A stretch of DNA of 64,000 bases, taken from the NCBI GenBank assembly GCA_001600055.1, contig BCIV01000016.1:558220-622219 (forward strand). The letters are read 5' to 3'. A program made the translations under genes and the position numbers. Positions 24,319-34,851 of this stretch are shown here, piece after piece. The DNA comes from Filobasidium wieringae (lineage: Eukaryota > Basidiomycota > Tremellomycetes > Filobasidiales > Filobasidiaceae). The notes beneath the pieces are model-generated. The model searched no databases and was not told the origin of the DNA. It worked only from the letters and a program-made list of their open reading frames with translations. The stretch's first letter is position 1. Each line of letters starts with the position of its first letter.

Positions 24319-25527
24319 TCGTCATCGTGCGTGGGGTCGCATCACAATCATCTCGACCTTCCCAGTGCGGCTCCCAAGTCGATTTGCACATCGAAACTTG
24401 CAGATCCCAAGCTGTGATAGTATGCTACAGATATCAAAGGACTAGAAATATGCCTCAGGATCGGGTCGGACGATTGGATGCAACTCCCAACTTTTGAATT
24501 CCGTACGTGGACGACAGATCAAGCTGTTGGTGTACTCGGGTCATGCAAACGATCTTTCAAGAAGAGGCTGCTACATTGGAAGACCGCACATCAGCGGGAG
24601 ATAGTTGCCACAAAGGTGGATCAGGCTCGGGTTGTATCACAATCAATCTATTGGGAGTTACACGCCGACTTCGATAGGACGACCTGGGATGATGAAAAAG
24701 ATCAGACGCTTTGAGCCCTTTATCCCGGAGGACAAAGTCGACTAGCGAGCAAGCTGATGGGATGGCTTGGTTACGTGACTCAGACGTTCGTGTTTGCTTT
24801 ACAAGGTATCTTCATCAGAACACCGTTTTACCCGGTCCACATGTAGCTAGCTACCTTATGATCATGCTGGGTAGACTTGATTGTGTTGACTTGTTCGATA
24901 TCTTGGATGGTCAATAAAGAAAGGAAGGTGTGACCGTCCAGGTACCTGGGTACTATGTATGCTTGATCAGCTTGATAGGTAGGCAGCTTGTGGCTTGAGG
25001 GCGAGGGCGACGATGATTAGGGAGTGGCATGACGATGAAGACGTTAAGAAATACGACCATGGTCTGTCATGTGGGGACACAATGAGCCTAACCTCCAGCG
25101 AGGTAGGACCGGCCTACCCAAACCCCAGTGTCGCCTGCTCTTGCTGCAAGCGGTTTGACGTTTCCGTTGCAGAAATCAGAGGCAAATAAGGAACAAAAAG
25201 GCAATCGACCTCGACCGGTTTTACCCTGCGAGCCAGTCCTGAAACAAACATCACAGGAGCTGGACTAGCAAAACATCTTTCGCCCTCCCAGAGAATTCCA
25301 CGTGCACGTCAAGAACGAGCGGGAAAGATGCAGCAGGCCAAAGTCGAGTAAACATGTGAATCATATATAACAAGCAAACGAGTGACATTGAATTCAAAAA
25401 GAAGGGAGAAATTCATGAGATAGATTTGACGCAGACTGTTTTGTCTTGTCTTGACTTTTCCTGTTTTTGTTTGTTTTCGTGTTTCCTTGCTGGTCGAGAA
25501 GATAGAAACGAAGATGGCGTTGAGCCA
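24319..25527. other. Intergenic between convergent ALG10 and ENA genes
   Basis: About 1.2 kb containing the 3' flanks of two convergent genes. Small frames here show no recognisable domain; no RNA gene or repeat stands out. Confidence 0.5.
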
Positions 25528-28500
25528 TCAAGCTAGAGACTTGTGTTGCTTCTCGTTGATCGCAACCCGCTTCTGCTCCGACAAGGCCTCATCGCCGGAT
25601 TTGGCCTGCTCCAGAGCGTCTTTACTAGGAGACGCGGATTGACGTCGTCGATCAGAGAGTCGTCGGAAAAACTTGTAGATCTCGGTCACGGCCAAGAAGA
25701 ACAGGGCACTGGCAAAGACCATGCCCCATTCCCACTTGATATCGAAGAGCAAGAACACCTTGTCGTTGATGACGGGGATATAGATGACTGGGAAGATACT
25801 GAGAAGGAGGAGCACGACAGACCACAATAACACCTTGTTCTCGAGCAGGTTCATGCGGAAGATGGATTGCGTCGGGTGCTTGCAGACAAAGGCATGAACC
25901 ATGAGGACGATCATGAAGGTCGCAAAGACGGCTCCTCGCGCTCGACCGGTATGGTTGCAGAGAGCCCGGTTGAGATCTTCGTTGCAGTCGATTCCCAAAT
26001 CGCCATCAAAGTATCCCCACATGACAACGACAAAGTTTAGGATCGCGATCGCTCCCATGAGGAACCCATAAGCGAAGAGATCAAAGATCCACCAGAACGT
26101 GAACATGCTCTTGTATTCAGAAGGTTTCCTGTCCATCGCATCCGAAGGGGTTTCTTCTAAGCCCAGGGCGAGAGCGGGGGGTCCCGCACAGAGCGTGTTG
26201 ATCCAGAGAATGGCTACTGGCGATATGGGGAAGGCGCTTCGACCGTTCTCATCCTTGAACGCCAACCCGATCAACATCAGGACAATCTGGGCCACGTTGC
26301 AGGACATAAGGTACAGCATGAACTTGCCCAGATTGAAGAAGATACCACGACCTTTGCGGATGGCCACAATGATAGTGGCAAAGTTGTCGTCCGAAAGCAC
26401 GATCTCAGCAGATTGCTTCGCTACGTCCGAACCGTTCTTACCCATGGCGACTCCGACGTCTGCCCTTTTGAGCGACGGAGCGTCATTCACGCCGTCTCCA
26501 GTCATCACACACAGACGCCCTCGGCGATGCAAAGCTTCGACCATGCGCACTTTAGTTTCGGGAGCGCATCGGGCCACGACGCTTGGTAATGGATCGAGCT
26601 GATCGACTTGATCTTCAGTCAAGGCGTCCAACTCGGGACCCGTCAAGACAGCCGTCTTGGGGTAATCTTTACCAAGGATTCCTACCTGTTGAGCAATGGC
26701 GATGGCGGTTCCGAGGTGGTCTCCTGTCAACATACGAGGAACGATGGAAGCCTTGTGACAGTCTTCCACAGCCAAGGCGGACTCGATACGAGGAGGATCG
26801 TATATTCCGGCCAGGCCCAAGAAAGACATATCAGTCTCGAGTTCATCTCGCGCCATAAATTTGACTGCGTCGACTTGACTGAAGGGTAGTCGCTTCGAGC
26901 ACATGGTCAGGACTCGTAGACCGTCCGATGCCAATCGCTCGTAATGAACTTGTATGCGGTCGTTGTCGCGAGAATCAATTTTGCGGGATTTGTCATTGCT
27001 AGCAAGTAGACTGACGCAACGATCAAATACTCGTTCGAATGCACCCTTCATGAGAACGAGGATATAAGGCTCCGATTCTGAATCACTTGCGGACGGGTAG
27101 CAGATACAGGCCATGGACATTCGCTTGATGGACGAGTCGAAAGCGTGTTCAACCAAGAGTTCGTATTTGCCTGGCTGGGGTGAATAGGCGATATCACTGT
27201 CCTGGACGGGAGGAGTCGCATTACCCGCACTCAACGCGGTCAGGTGAGGTTTCCCGTACCCGAGCTTATGAGCGTACACTTGAAGCGCTACTTCGGTGGC
27301 ATCACCATGACCTTCCCAACCTTGTTCCTGTTCGTTCCCATCTTCACTCCGAATACGTTGAATGGTCGCGGACGAACAGAGAGCGGCACAGAGTGTCAAT
27401 TCGTGAAGAGGCACAGAGACGTCTTGAACGTCTACCGGCACGCCCGTCGATCCATCCAGAGTCTGCTCGTCGCTATCCTCCGTATCGTCCGATCGAGTAG
27501 GGTAAGACTCCATATCCTGATTCTTGTTGTTCGTGTCCATTCTGATCGATCCAGTGGGAAGGAAAGGGTCGGAAGAGGTATCCACCGTGAAATACTGGCC
27601 TCGATCGAGATCATCCGCGTAGTCCGCTTTCGATCCTAGACCCTTGATCTCGGCCGGAACCCAAAGACGACGAGTGACCATCTTTCCTAGAGTGATGGTA
27701 CCCGTCTTGTCAGAGCAAACGTCCGTGACCGCTGCCAAGGTCTCGATAGCATCCATCCTCCGTACAAGTGCATTACTTTCCGCGAGTTTCTTACTGGCCG
27801 TGGACAGGGAGAGAGCGATGACGGCAGGTAGACTCGCTGGTAGCAAAGAGACGGCAGCGGCTACAGCATAGGTGGCGATCGATAGCGGAACGTCCTTGAA
27901 CCCCGTTGAAGCCACGACGATGACGGCAACGATACACGCAAAGAACAAGACGATGTAAGCCAATTTGTTGAGCTTGATCTGTAACGGTGTCGTTTCCGCT
28001 ACTCCCAGAAAGACTTTCGCCTTGTACCAGAACGCGGAGAATCCTTTCCTCTTGTTCGTCTCTTTCCGCGATAAGGCTGCGGAGATTTTACCCAATTCGG
28101 TGTTCATTCCGGTGGCCACGCAGATGACCTTGGCTCTCCCTTTGGCCGCCTGGGAACCGGAGTAGATCATACAAGTTCGATCACCTACCGGACAAGTGGG
28201 ATCGCCGATCGGATCCTCGGTTTTCGAAGAGGGCAAGGATTCTCCCGTCAACAACGCTTCGTCACATTCTAGTCCGGCGAGTTGACCGGAAATGACTCGA
28301 CAATCGGCAGGAACGATATCACCTATCTTGATCATAATGATATCTCCGGGTACGACCTGGTCCGTCTTGATGGTCTCGATTTCCCCCGGAGACGATGCGG
28401 TTTCTCTCCTCACTACCAGAGCTTCAGGCGCTCCGATAGCTTCCAAAGCCGCCACAGTCTTTTCGGCTTTATACTCGTTGATAGCTCCCACACCTACGTT

Positions 28501-28893
28501 GATGACGACCAAAGCCGCGATGACTCCACCCGAAATGAAATCCTGCGTCCCGAATGAAACCGCCATGGCAGCGATCAGAACGATCGTCATGGCGTTCAAG
28601 GCGTTCCTGACGAGGATAGAAAAGAAGGAAGGTGGAGGGATTTCTTTGAGCTTGTTCGGTCCATACTTTTCCCCGTTGGCTCGGACTTGATCGGAAGTCA
28701 GTCCGTTCTCGATATCAGTCTCGAACGCTTCAACGACCGTGTCCGAGCTCAAGGTGTGAGCGGGAGCTTTCAGTGGTCCCAACGATTGGCCCTCAGGCCC
28801 TGTCTTGGCAAGAACGTCATCTTTCTGGTCATCGACCCGGCCACCCCCACTCGGGGCAACCCCCTGATTATGCCTCTGTAAAGGCGTTTCCAT
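25528..28893 (-). CDS. ENA1: ENA-type (P2D) Na+/K+-exporting P-type ATPase, single exon, 1121 aa
   Basis: Plasma-membrane P-type ATPase of the fungal exitus-natru class, exporting Na+ (or K+) and needed for salt and alkaline-pH tolerance. Intronless from ATG at 28893 to the stop at 25528. Order: N-terminal cytosolic tail with the cation-ATPase motif NGLTSDQVRANGEKYGPNKL; M1-M2; the actuator domain with LTGESLP; M4 with AAVSLLPASLPAVIALSLS; the phosphorylation site CSDKTGTITLGK; the nucleotide domain with KGAFERVFDRC and RMLTGDHLGTAIAIA; the hinge motif MTGDGVNDAPSLKRADVGVAM; then M5-M10, with ALALGLEETPSDAMDRKPSE, and a hydrophilic tail. Length matches the family (about 1,050-1,150). An acidic insert in the nucleotide domain (SDDTEDSDEQTLDG) is not part of the core. 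The subtype (versus a general P2-type) is inferred from overall pattern. Confidence 0.92.
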   Translation of the reverse strand: METPLQRHNQGVAPSGGGRVDDQKDDVLAKTGPEGQSLGPLKAPAHTLSSDTVVEAFETDIENGLTSDQVRANGEKYGPNKLKEIPPPSFFSILVRNALNAMTIVLIAAMAVSFGTQDFISGGVIAALVVINVGVGAINEYKAEKTVAALEAIGAPEALVVRRETASSPGEIETIKTDQVVPGDIIMIKIGDIVPADCRVISGQLAGLECDEALLTGESLPSSKTEDPIGDPTCPVGDRTCMIYSGSQAAKGRAKVICVATGMNTELGKISAALSRKETNKRKGFSAFWYKAKVFLGVAETTPLQIKLNKLAYIVLFFACIVAVIVVASTGFKDVPLSIATYAVAAAVSLLPASLPAVIALSLSTASKKLAESNALVRRMDAIETLAAVTDVCSDKTGTITLGKMVTRRLWVPAEIKGLGSKADYADDLDRGQYFTVDTSSDPFLPTGSIRMDTNNKNQDMESYPTRSDDTEDSDEQTLDGSTGVPVDVQDVSVPLHELTLCAALCSSATIQRIRSEDGNEQEQGWEGHGDATEVALQVYAHKLGYGKPHLTALSAGNATPPVQDSDIAYSPQPGKYELLVEHAFDSSIKRMSMACICYPSASDSESEPYILVLMKGAFERVFDRCVSLLASNDKSRKIDSRDNDRIQVHYERLASDGLRVLTMCSKRLPFSQVDAVKFMARDELETDMSFLGLAGIYDPPRIESALAVEDCHKASIVPRMLTGDHLGTAIAIAQQVGILGKDYPKTAVLTGPELDALTEDQVDQLDPLPSVVARCAPETKVRMVEALHRRGRLCVMTGDGVNDAPSLKRADVGVAMGKNGSDVAKQSAEIVLSDDNFATIIVAIRKGRGIFFNLGKFMLYLMSCNVAQIVLMLIGLAFKDENGRSAFPISPVAILWINTLCAGPPALALGLEETPSDAMDRKPSEYKSMFTFWWIFDLFAYGFLMGAIAILNFVVVMWGYFDGDLGIDCNEDLNRALCNHTGRARGAVFATFMIVLMVHAFVCKHPTQSIFRMNLLENKVLLWSVVLLLLSIFPVIYIPVINDKVFLLFDIKWEWGMVFASALFFLAVTEIYKFFRRLSDRRRQSASPSKDALEQAKSGDEALSEQKRVAINEKQHKSLA

Positions 28894-30238
28894 TAATGTT
28901 ATTCGACGGGAGTGAAGGTGGTACCAATTCGCAGAGCGGTATTGGTTCGGGTGATGATGATGACGTTTGAAGCAGACTTCAGCATAGAGCGATTTTCGAC
29001 TGGTAAAAAGACTTCAGGAGAGGTTGTTACGCCTGACTGAGGTCGATATGGAGCGAGAAGCGAGGTCTGATCTAGGATGTCTAGAGTTGATACGATGAGC
29101 TGACAGAGTATGCAGTGGGATTGATAGGTGGCGGTGGAGCGTACTGGGTTGTATATATACTCGACGTTACCAACGTTTTTCCCCCATCGCATTGTTATCG
29201 TCCGGAAATCATTGGCTTGGCAATTCATTTCTTGGCCGCAGTCGTCATGTCTTAGCCTTGGAAGGTGCGGAGGGAGACGGTATTTAGTGGCATTTGCCTT
29301 GGTAGCAGAGCAGTTGAACCCGCTAAAATGACGATTTGCCTGGTATCCTCGACGATCATCACTTGCACTTGGCTCATATTCGGCTGATACGTTGGGGAAT
29401 ACCAAGTCATCTCGACTTGTGCGCGCAGATCGTAGCAGGCGACAGGAGAACCTCCGGCTGCTTAGGTCTTGCTCATGAGTAGATCGAGAATGGTACCAGG
29501 CTTATTCATCACCTCTGTACGGCTGTGAGGAGTCCATTTTCCGGTACGCTGTTGTCCATGCTACCTGTGTCTATCCGTATAGCATGTAGTTGCAGACACA
29601 CCACCTCTTGCTTTAGACGTTAGATCGAAAGGAAGACCGATCTTTCGCCGTTCTTCGCGCTGAGTGCTTCGAACCATGGAACTCCGACTTGGAAGTGGGA
29701 TGATACCTTAGCCTTCCTTGTAGAAGCCATGACCCCCTTTGCACTGTAGGTCGCCAGCATATGTAGAGCATCGTACCGCTCGTCCTTTTTACATGTGGGC
29801 GACGCGTAAGTCATGACATATCGCCTCACGGAGGTCGTTTGGGTCACTTAAGACCAGCTCGTAGGAGACAAGAAGGAGACCACGTTCACTACGCTGCGGG
29901 AAGAGAAGGCATATCCGATCGAAATGGCCAGTCTTTCAACCGAACCAGCAAGAGAGGTTGTCTGTTGTCCTGTTGGAACGTATTTGTAGCGTCCTGAATT
30001 ATATGATGTAGGCGACGCGTATACTTGATAAGGGAATTATTTGACCATCTACCCTCGACCTCGAACCTCATCCGTGCATCTCCTCCTCGTCAAGACACTA
30101 CCGCTACCGTTCTCCGTTGAAATTACTACTTATACCCCGAATATATAGACACTGCCTAGACCAACTCGTAACCCAAGAAACGACCTTTTACGACCAGAAA
30201 CCCTCTCAAAAACGACTCGACTGGTACTCGCATTTACA
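28894..30238. other. Divergent intergenic region ENA/LRP1
   Basis: About 1.35 kb between divergent ATGs. A minus-oriented frame at 28899-29405 has no domain. On the ENA side a TATATATAC stretch sits near 29148-29156, about 255 bp upstream of the ENA start, a plausible TATA element for an inducible transporter with a long 5' leader. The right end is CT/CA-rich just before the LRP1 ATG. Confidence 0.45.
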
Positions 30239-30968
30239 ATGTCCAGCTCGGAAGATGAATACGACCCATCCGGTGCCCTGGATGACCTAGATTCCTCCAT
30301 CGATGATCTAGAACGGATATTGAAGCCTTTATTGGATGGAACGAAGACGTGGGATGAGCTGGTCGGCGATGAGGGGGATGAATTGATGAAGGCGAAATTG
30401 AGTATGATGATGGCTTATGGGATCTGTGATCTTCTGTTCGGTGAGCTCGAGGCTCGTCGATTGGGATAGCGATGGTGTACTAACTGGAACGAGATGTAGT
30501 ATACCTACAGATGAAAGGACACGATCCATCGGAACATCCCGTGATGGTAGAACTAGTACGTCCGAATATCGCTGAGCTTTTCATACGAGATCTAACCACC
30601 ACTCTGTTGTCTGCTTGATCTTAGAAACGAATAATGGAGTACAACGGTAAGATCAAAGAAGCAGAATCCCAACCAAAAGGTACGTTCCAATTCCGCCTTT
30701 TTGAATTTAACCGAATCTCATATTCAACTCGACCAAAATTCTGTCACCCCATTCAGCCCGGACGAAGATAGACGTAGCAGCCGCAGGGAGATTCATCAAC
30801 GCCGCCATCCCTAAATCTCAACGAGCCGGAACGCCAGGTACCCCTGGGAACTCAAGTAGGGCGGGGACGCCGATGAATGGGGAGACGGAGGGGCAGGTGG
30901 GGATGATCAATCGGTTCAGACATTTCGGGGAGGGTGAAGTGGTCGATCTTTCCCGGGATGGAGAGTAG
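30239..30968 (+). CDS. LRP1: Nuclear exosome cofactor Rrp47/Lrp1 (C1D family)
   Basis: Small nuclear RNA-binding partner of Rrp6 in 3' processing of rRNA, snRNA and snoRNA precursors. ATG at 30239 opens an acidic start, then a Sas10/C1D (PMC2NT) helix pair: LDDLDSSIDDLERILKPLL and KLSMMMAYGICDLLF. Short introns then lead to VYLQMKGHDPSEHPVMVEL, the family's characteristic G-x-D-P/T-x-x-H-P-V-x-x-E-L motif. Next come KRIMEYNGKIKEAE and ARTKIDVAAAGRFINAAIP, a basic tail with Thr-Pro pairs, and TAG at 30966. Four exons. Length (about 160-170 aa) fits the family. Confidence 0.92.
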
Positions 30969-31876
30969 GGTGGACGAATGAGGTCTCGGTCGGATGAGAT
31001 GGTGTTGTATGATATGGATGTCTTCTACGATTAGTTGCAAACTGGAAGAAGATATTCGGCTTGGGCTGCGTTTGCGTTGGGACGATGTTATCCGGAAGAA
31101 CAGTCAATGGAATCTCCATGCGATGTACTCGTCGCTCGCCAATCTTGACCGCCCCATTCAATGGGCATGGCAACTGTCTAGTATGCGCAGACGAATAAGT
31201 CTAAGACGTTATTCGAGACAGCGGATGAGGTTCTGATCGCATTCCCCTAACAGGGCAGAATGTGTCGACTATCAACGATGTTCTCCTACATAATCTCACT
31301 CAAGTGCAAATCGAGGAAGTAGTTGTGCCCTGATCGCCCTAATGCGATTCCTCGACCACTTGAGGTGTTGGCGGTCGAAAGTTATCTAGCTGTGGCGAGT
31401 TGTTCTTGAGTGAGATCGGGTTTCATCAGGTGTCTATACCCCAAGACTTCCCTTCCTTCTCCAAATTTCTCCGCGTGGAGGATCCTCGCCACCTTTTCAA
31501 AAATGACAGTGTCAATTCTGTTGTGCGATATGACCCTTCTAGGAGTTCACCGATAATAGAAGCCGGTTCGTCTAGACGCGATCCTCATATTGAGGATTAA
31601 ATGATGACCTTCCTTAGAAACGGTAAAGGTGCATTATGATGCAGAAGAATCAATAGGACCCCATAAAGACCAACCCTTATGGAGCCTTAGGTATATATTA
31701 CACGGTATGTGACAAGTACGAAGGGAGTACATTCCCGTTTTTCACTTGAGGCGCGAATCTGGCCACTCAAGTGTTTCTCAACGCAACTGCTTTGATTCAC
31801 ATAGAACACGCCTCCGTAGAGATCTCCTGCGAAATGGTATGGTCCTTGCCAGTATTCCGGGGAAAGAGAGTCATCG
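30969..31876. other. Intergenic, left edge of the accessory block
   Basis: No coding exon recognised. The region separates the last housekeeping gene from the three-paralogue block. A few frames of 60-85 codons (e.g. 31400-31600) have no support. Confidence 0.5.
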
Positions 31877-32347
31877 TTACCGACTGCGCTTTGTAGGATT
31901 CTTGGACAGTTTTACGCATCCGTTCAATTGTGTTCTGCAAAGCTCCTGGATTTCGATTGCTTTGCCGTCATCAGCAACGACCCCCTCGATCCATACATTG
32001 CCATTGTAATGTATTGCTATCAGTTCTCCGACAGTTTCAGAGCCCCTTGTCTTCAATATTTTGGCATCTCTTTCCCGCAAGCGCAAATCTTTCCAAGATG
32101 CTGATCGAATCACATCGAGCGATTCTGCAAGGCATCCGGAGTCAAGCCGATCCCCCTTCAGAATACTCTCGGGAAGGTAATTCCTGATGCAGCTTAGATC
32201 TTCTTTATTCATGCTCCCTTGCGTCGCCCTGGAAGAACAATCGATGAATTCGATCATGTCGGCGATTGAGCTAAACGTTCTTGCCGACGTGTTTGATTGC
32301 GAGGAGGCGTACGAGTTCTTGTCGGACAAGTCGATGACGAAGGACAT
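31877..32347 (-). CDS. Unknown protein, paralogue A of a local three-gene family (156 aa)
   Basis: Not recognised. Start taken at the ATG giving MSFVIDLSDKNSY (the frame is open slightly further upstream without an ATG). A Ser/Thr-rich N-terminus leads to a predicted helical core: FSSIADMIEFIDC, NKEDLSCIRNYLPESIL, AESLDVIRSASWKDL, then GSETVGELIAIHYNGNVWIEGV. The same order of motifs (I-x-D/S-h-x-x-h-I; K/N-K/E-E..h..I-L/P; an YL/L-rich helix; T/S-V-x-E-L-x-x-x-Y-Y/H) is found in the two genes at 33178-33678 and 34852-35388, suggesting ancient tandem duplication. No signal peptide or membrane helix. A TATA-like box lies 96 bp upstream. Single exon. Confidence 0.6.
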   Translation of the reverse strand: MSFVIDLSDKNSYASSQSNTSARTFSSIADMIEFIDCSSRATQGSMNKEDLSCIRNYLPESILKGDRLDSGCLAESLDVIRSASWKDLRLRERDAKILKTRGSETVGELIAIHYNGNVWIEGVVADDGKAIEIQELCRTQLNGCVKLSKNPTKRSR

Positions 32348-32437
32348 ATTCAATTGATATTACTTGATGTTTGCGCGGGTGATCTTTTAATGACTCTACA
32401 CGATGAATCATGATCAACTCGACTCATGTAGATTCAT

Positions 32438-32443
32438 CTTATA
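32438..32443 (-). promoter_or_regulatory. TATA-like box of paralogue A
   Basis: TATAAG on the minus strand, its first base 96 bp upstream of the proposed ATG. The spacing matches the boxes of paralogues B (101 bp) and C (105 bp). Confidence 0.45.
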
Positions 32444-32463
32444 TTCATACATCGATGACTGAC

Positions 32464-32763
32464 TCATCGCAGGCGCGTCACTTGCCGCCCGGTCAGACCT
32501 GGGTCTTTTTGGAAGCCAATCCTTCTCGCTTCTTCAGTTAGACTGAGGTGGGAGAAACGAAGTGCAAAACAGAGAGTCCTCGCCTGTAATCTACAGGAAG
32601 CTTGGCTGAGGCTTCCTAAATCAAATGGCATCCGCAGTTCTGAGGGAGAACTGATATGACATTCACGCTGTATGGCCCAATACGTAATACAGACTTCTTG
32701 ACGAAGAACCGGAATCCCGTCATGCTCATGGTGAGTTTTTAAGTTAGTTTCTTCAGATGACAT
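32464..32763 (-). CDS. Hypothetical 99-aa ORF within the accessory block
   Basis: Unrecognised. A single open frame from ATG at 32763 (MSSEETNLKTHHEHDG) to the stop at 32464. It contains hydrophilic helical segments (SHLSLTEEARRIGFQKD) but shows none of the motifs shared by the three paralogues around it. It lies between paralogues A and B on the same strand and overlaps neither, although it sits right upstream of the TATA-like box of A. A small gene, a decayed remnant or a chance frame are all possible. Confidence 0.3.
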   Translation of the reverse strand: MSSEETNLKTHHEHDGIPVLRQEVCITYWAIQRECHISSPSELRMPFDLGSLSQASCRLQARTLCFALRFSHLSLTEEARRIGFQKDPGLTGRQVTRLR

Positions 32764-33177
32764 TTTGTGCTATCGATGTGGCCCCAGCTGCCGTCGCCGA
32801 TCGAACAATCGAATGACATGGGGATCTTAGTGGCGGGGGTAGATTCTGTTAGCATTGACTACAGGGCGACCGCATCAAGCAGCGCAAGAGTGAAGCTTTA
32901 GAACGAACGATTTGCTAGGTCAGGTTTGTACGACGTATTGTGTGAAGAGCATTATAAGATCAGTTAGCAAAAACACGTGCTCATCTGACTTTCCACAAGC
33001 CCTGGATACTCTGGTCGATGAAGCGGCAGGCAATACGACTCAAGTAATTGGCAACATAATCAATTGTGATAATGGACCACTCTTAATCGTATATCTAGCG
33101 CTGCGCTGAATTTCCAGTCTTTCTATCTCGTTCTCGACATGACCCTAGGTATTGAACAGGGTGGTCTGAAGGTCGTA
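32764..33177. other. Intergenic in accessory block
   Basis: No supported gene; 3' flank of paralogue B on the minus strand. Confidence 0.5.
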
Positions 33178-33678
33178 TCACGTACGGGGAGGGACTGAGA
33201 CAGGATCGATATCCGCTTCCAGGAGTTGTCGGAGCCTGGCTTCATCATCCGCAGCTTGCGGCGAAACGAAGGTTCCGGACACGTAGTATGCATCTAACAA
33301 TTCTTGAACGGTCGTGATCTTATGCCTAGTGAGAATTCTCATCCCCTCGACCGGGTTCCCTCCAGTCAGGGTTTTCAAGTGTTTCGCCGCGAGTGTCGAT
33401 CGGACCTGCTTGAGGTACTCTTTGTCCGGCTTATTGTCATCACCGAAACATTGAGGAAGGATCTGCTTCAGAACCTCTTCCCTCTCTTTGTCGATCCTGT
33501 CCGCAAGCGTGCTCTCAATTGCGCTTATGATCCCCGTGATATCAGAGATACTCTTCATGCTCGAAATTTCTGTGGAGGTCGCGAGTGAATTCAGGTCGTA
33601 CGATCTACCGTCTCGGCTGCCATTCTCCGAATCAGCCATCGGCCTGACTATGGTTGGAAGGGATCTGGGAGCTGACAT
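33178..33678 (-). CDS. Unknown protein, paralogue B of the local family (166 aa)
   Basis: Not recognised. ATG at 33678 (MSAPRSLPTIVRPM), single exon. After a Ser-rich leader the helical core reads ISDITGIISAIEST, DKEREEVLKQILPQC, DKEYLKQVRSTLAAKHL, then ILTRHKITTVQELLDAYYVS and an acidic C-terminus (EARLRQLLEADIDPVS). Compared by eye, A, B and C agree in the spacing of these blocks: a hydrophobic helix, a Lys/Glu-rich helix ending in I-L/P, a D/N-x-x-YL helix and the T-V-x-E-L-x-x-x-YY block near the end. No signal peptide or membrane helix. The upstream 125 bp is homologous to that of C. Confidence 0.65.
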   Translation of the reverse strand: MSAPRSLPTIVRPMADSENGSRDGRSYDLNSLATSTEISSMKSISDITGIISAIESTLADRIDKEREEVLKQILPQCFGDDNKPDKEYLKQVRSTLAAKHLKTLTGGNPVEGMRILTRHKITTVQELLDAYYVSGTFVSPQAADDEARLRQLLEADIDPVSVPPRT

Positions 33679-33772
33679 GGCTGTGAAGATGTCGGGGATG
33701 ATTTAGAAAGTGGATGGATGTGATGGACAAAACTTGTGATCTGGACAACACAATAAAGAACTTTCCAGCCCT

Positions 33773-33779
33773 CTTTATA
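33773..33779 (-). promoter_or_regulatory. TATA-like box of paralogue B
   Basis: TATAAAG on the minus strand with its first base 101 bp upstream of the ATG, inside a region shared with paralogue C. Confidence 0.55.
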
Positions 33780-33905
33780 CCTCTCGCTCCAACTTGAGCG
33801 ATCAAGTAGCGTCAACGATGACGATCCAAGCAGCAAGAATCAACAAAGGAATTCGATGTCCACGCCGCTCTTCGCTTCCTCGAAGAACCCGGACACCTGA
33901 GCGGC
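33774..33905. repeat. Upstream segment duplicated in front of paralogues B and C (copy 1)
   Basis: This segment aligns by eye with 35488-35603. Shared pieces include TTTATACCTCTC, GATGACGAT, CAGCAGCAAGAAT-type and AAAGGAA words, then GAACC-GGACACCTGA near the end, all in the same order and spacing. It is the promoter side of a duplicated unit. Confidence 0.7.
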
Positions 33906-34282
33906 CGAACGACGATCAAGTCAAAGGACCTCATGGTCGTGGTATCGTCTATCCGATGAGTGCTGGGAACCAGCAGATCATGCAGGCTCGATACGGAATT
34001 GAATACAATAGTTCAGTAAGAGAGTGTTTAAATCCCATAGCCCTCATTTCCACCCACAGCAGAATATCAAACACGACAACTATATTGAACAGATCGGGAA
34101 GATGCCTGACACTGATCGCTTGTGATCGCGCTTGGAAGCAGTATAAAGGGACAGGTCCGATTTTGATCTTCGGGTTCCCTCAGAACTCGGCTACAGCTGA
34201 ATCACCGGATGATGGATACACCTGGAAGCGAAGCAATCTGATCCCTCTAGTTCTCAACCAAGAAGCACTGGACCACGCGTGA
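33818..34282 (+). CDS. Possible small gene divergent from paralogue B
   Basis: Unrecognised. A plus-strand frame from ATG at 33818 (MTIQAARINKG) starts inside the duplicated upstream segment. The matching frame at the copy in front of C begins MTISAARMDKG, with several third-position differences, and then stops early. The unspliced frame runs to 34282 (154 codons). Alternatively, a good 44-nt intron (GTAAGA..CACAG, 34016-34059) gives an 87-residue product ending near 34125. The N-terminal part is basic (RRSSLPRRTRTPERP). No domain. Confidence 0.3.
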   Translation: MTIQAARINKGIRCPRRSSLPRRTRTPERPNDDQVKGPHGRGIVYPMSAGNQQIMQARYGIEYNSSVRECLNPIALISTHSRISNTTTILNRSGRCLTLIACDRAWKQYKGTGPILIFGFPQNSATAESPDDGYTWKRSNLIPLVLNQEALDHA

Positions 34283-34851
34283 CAGGAGCGACGGCGAGTG
34301 AACACCAGCGAAGCTGACCTGCCTCTATACTAGCTTCTTACTATTCCACTTCCTCAGCAAGCTAGGATTCAGTCACTGAGCCTCGGAGTGCGAAAGGTAA
34401 GAGGCTATGTATGAGTGCGAAAATGTCAACATGGAAGACGATCGATCTGGCACTATCAATACTGGCCTTTTGTAATTGACCCGCGCGCTTGATCGATCTA
34501 CTCACTCCACGATAAATTGAGCGTCACCATCGCAAGGAAAAACACTATACTTCGCGATCGAGGGGATGCCGAACATGATGGATCATGTCGCACGTTGAAG
34601 GGAAAGCTGATATGCACTTTTCATACCGTCCTTATTACGCCGATCTGTATACTTTTGCACGCGAATAACTTGCTCTAGGAGTGGTAGTGATGCTTCAAAG
34701 TTCGAACAAAGTCATCAACCATAGTCTTTAGATTGGCATAATCATCATGCATAGACCACATGATCCTTTCTACATTTGAATCTCATTACATCATTTTCCT
34801 GCTCTCTAACGCCACTGTTTCCGAAAGGAACAACGGGCATATGATGTTTCC
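34283..34851. other. Intergenic in accessory block
   Basis: AT-richer stretch with no supported gene. Confidence 0.5.

Noticed and set aside
26099..26602. Plus-strand frames inside the ENA ATPase
   Set aside because: Antisense shadows of a confirmed P-type ATPase; no independent signal.
28899..29405. Minus-strand frame of 168 codons upstream of ENA
   Set aside because: No domain; lies in the probable promoter and leader of ENA. A TATA-like stretch falls inside it.
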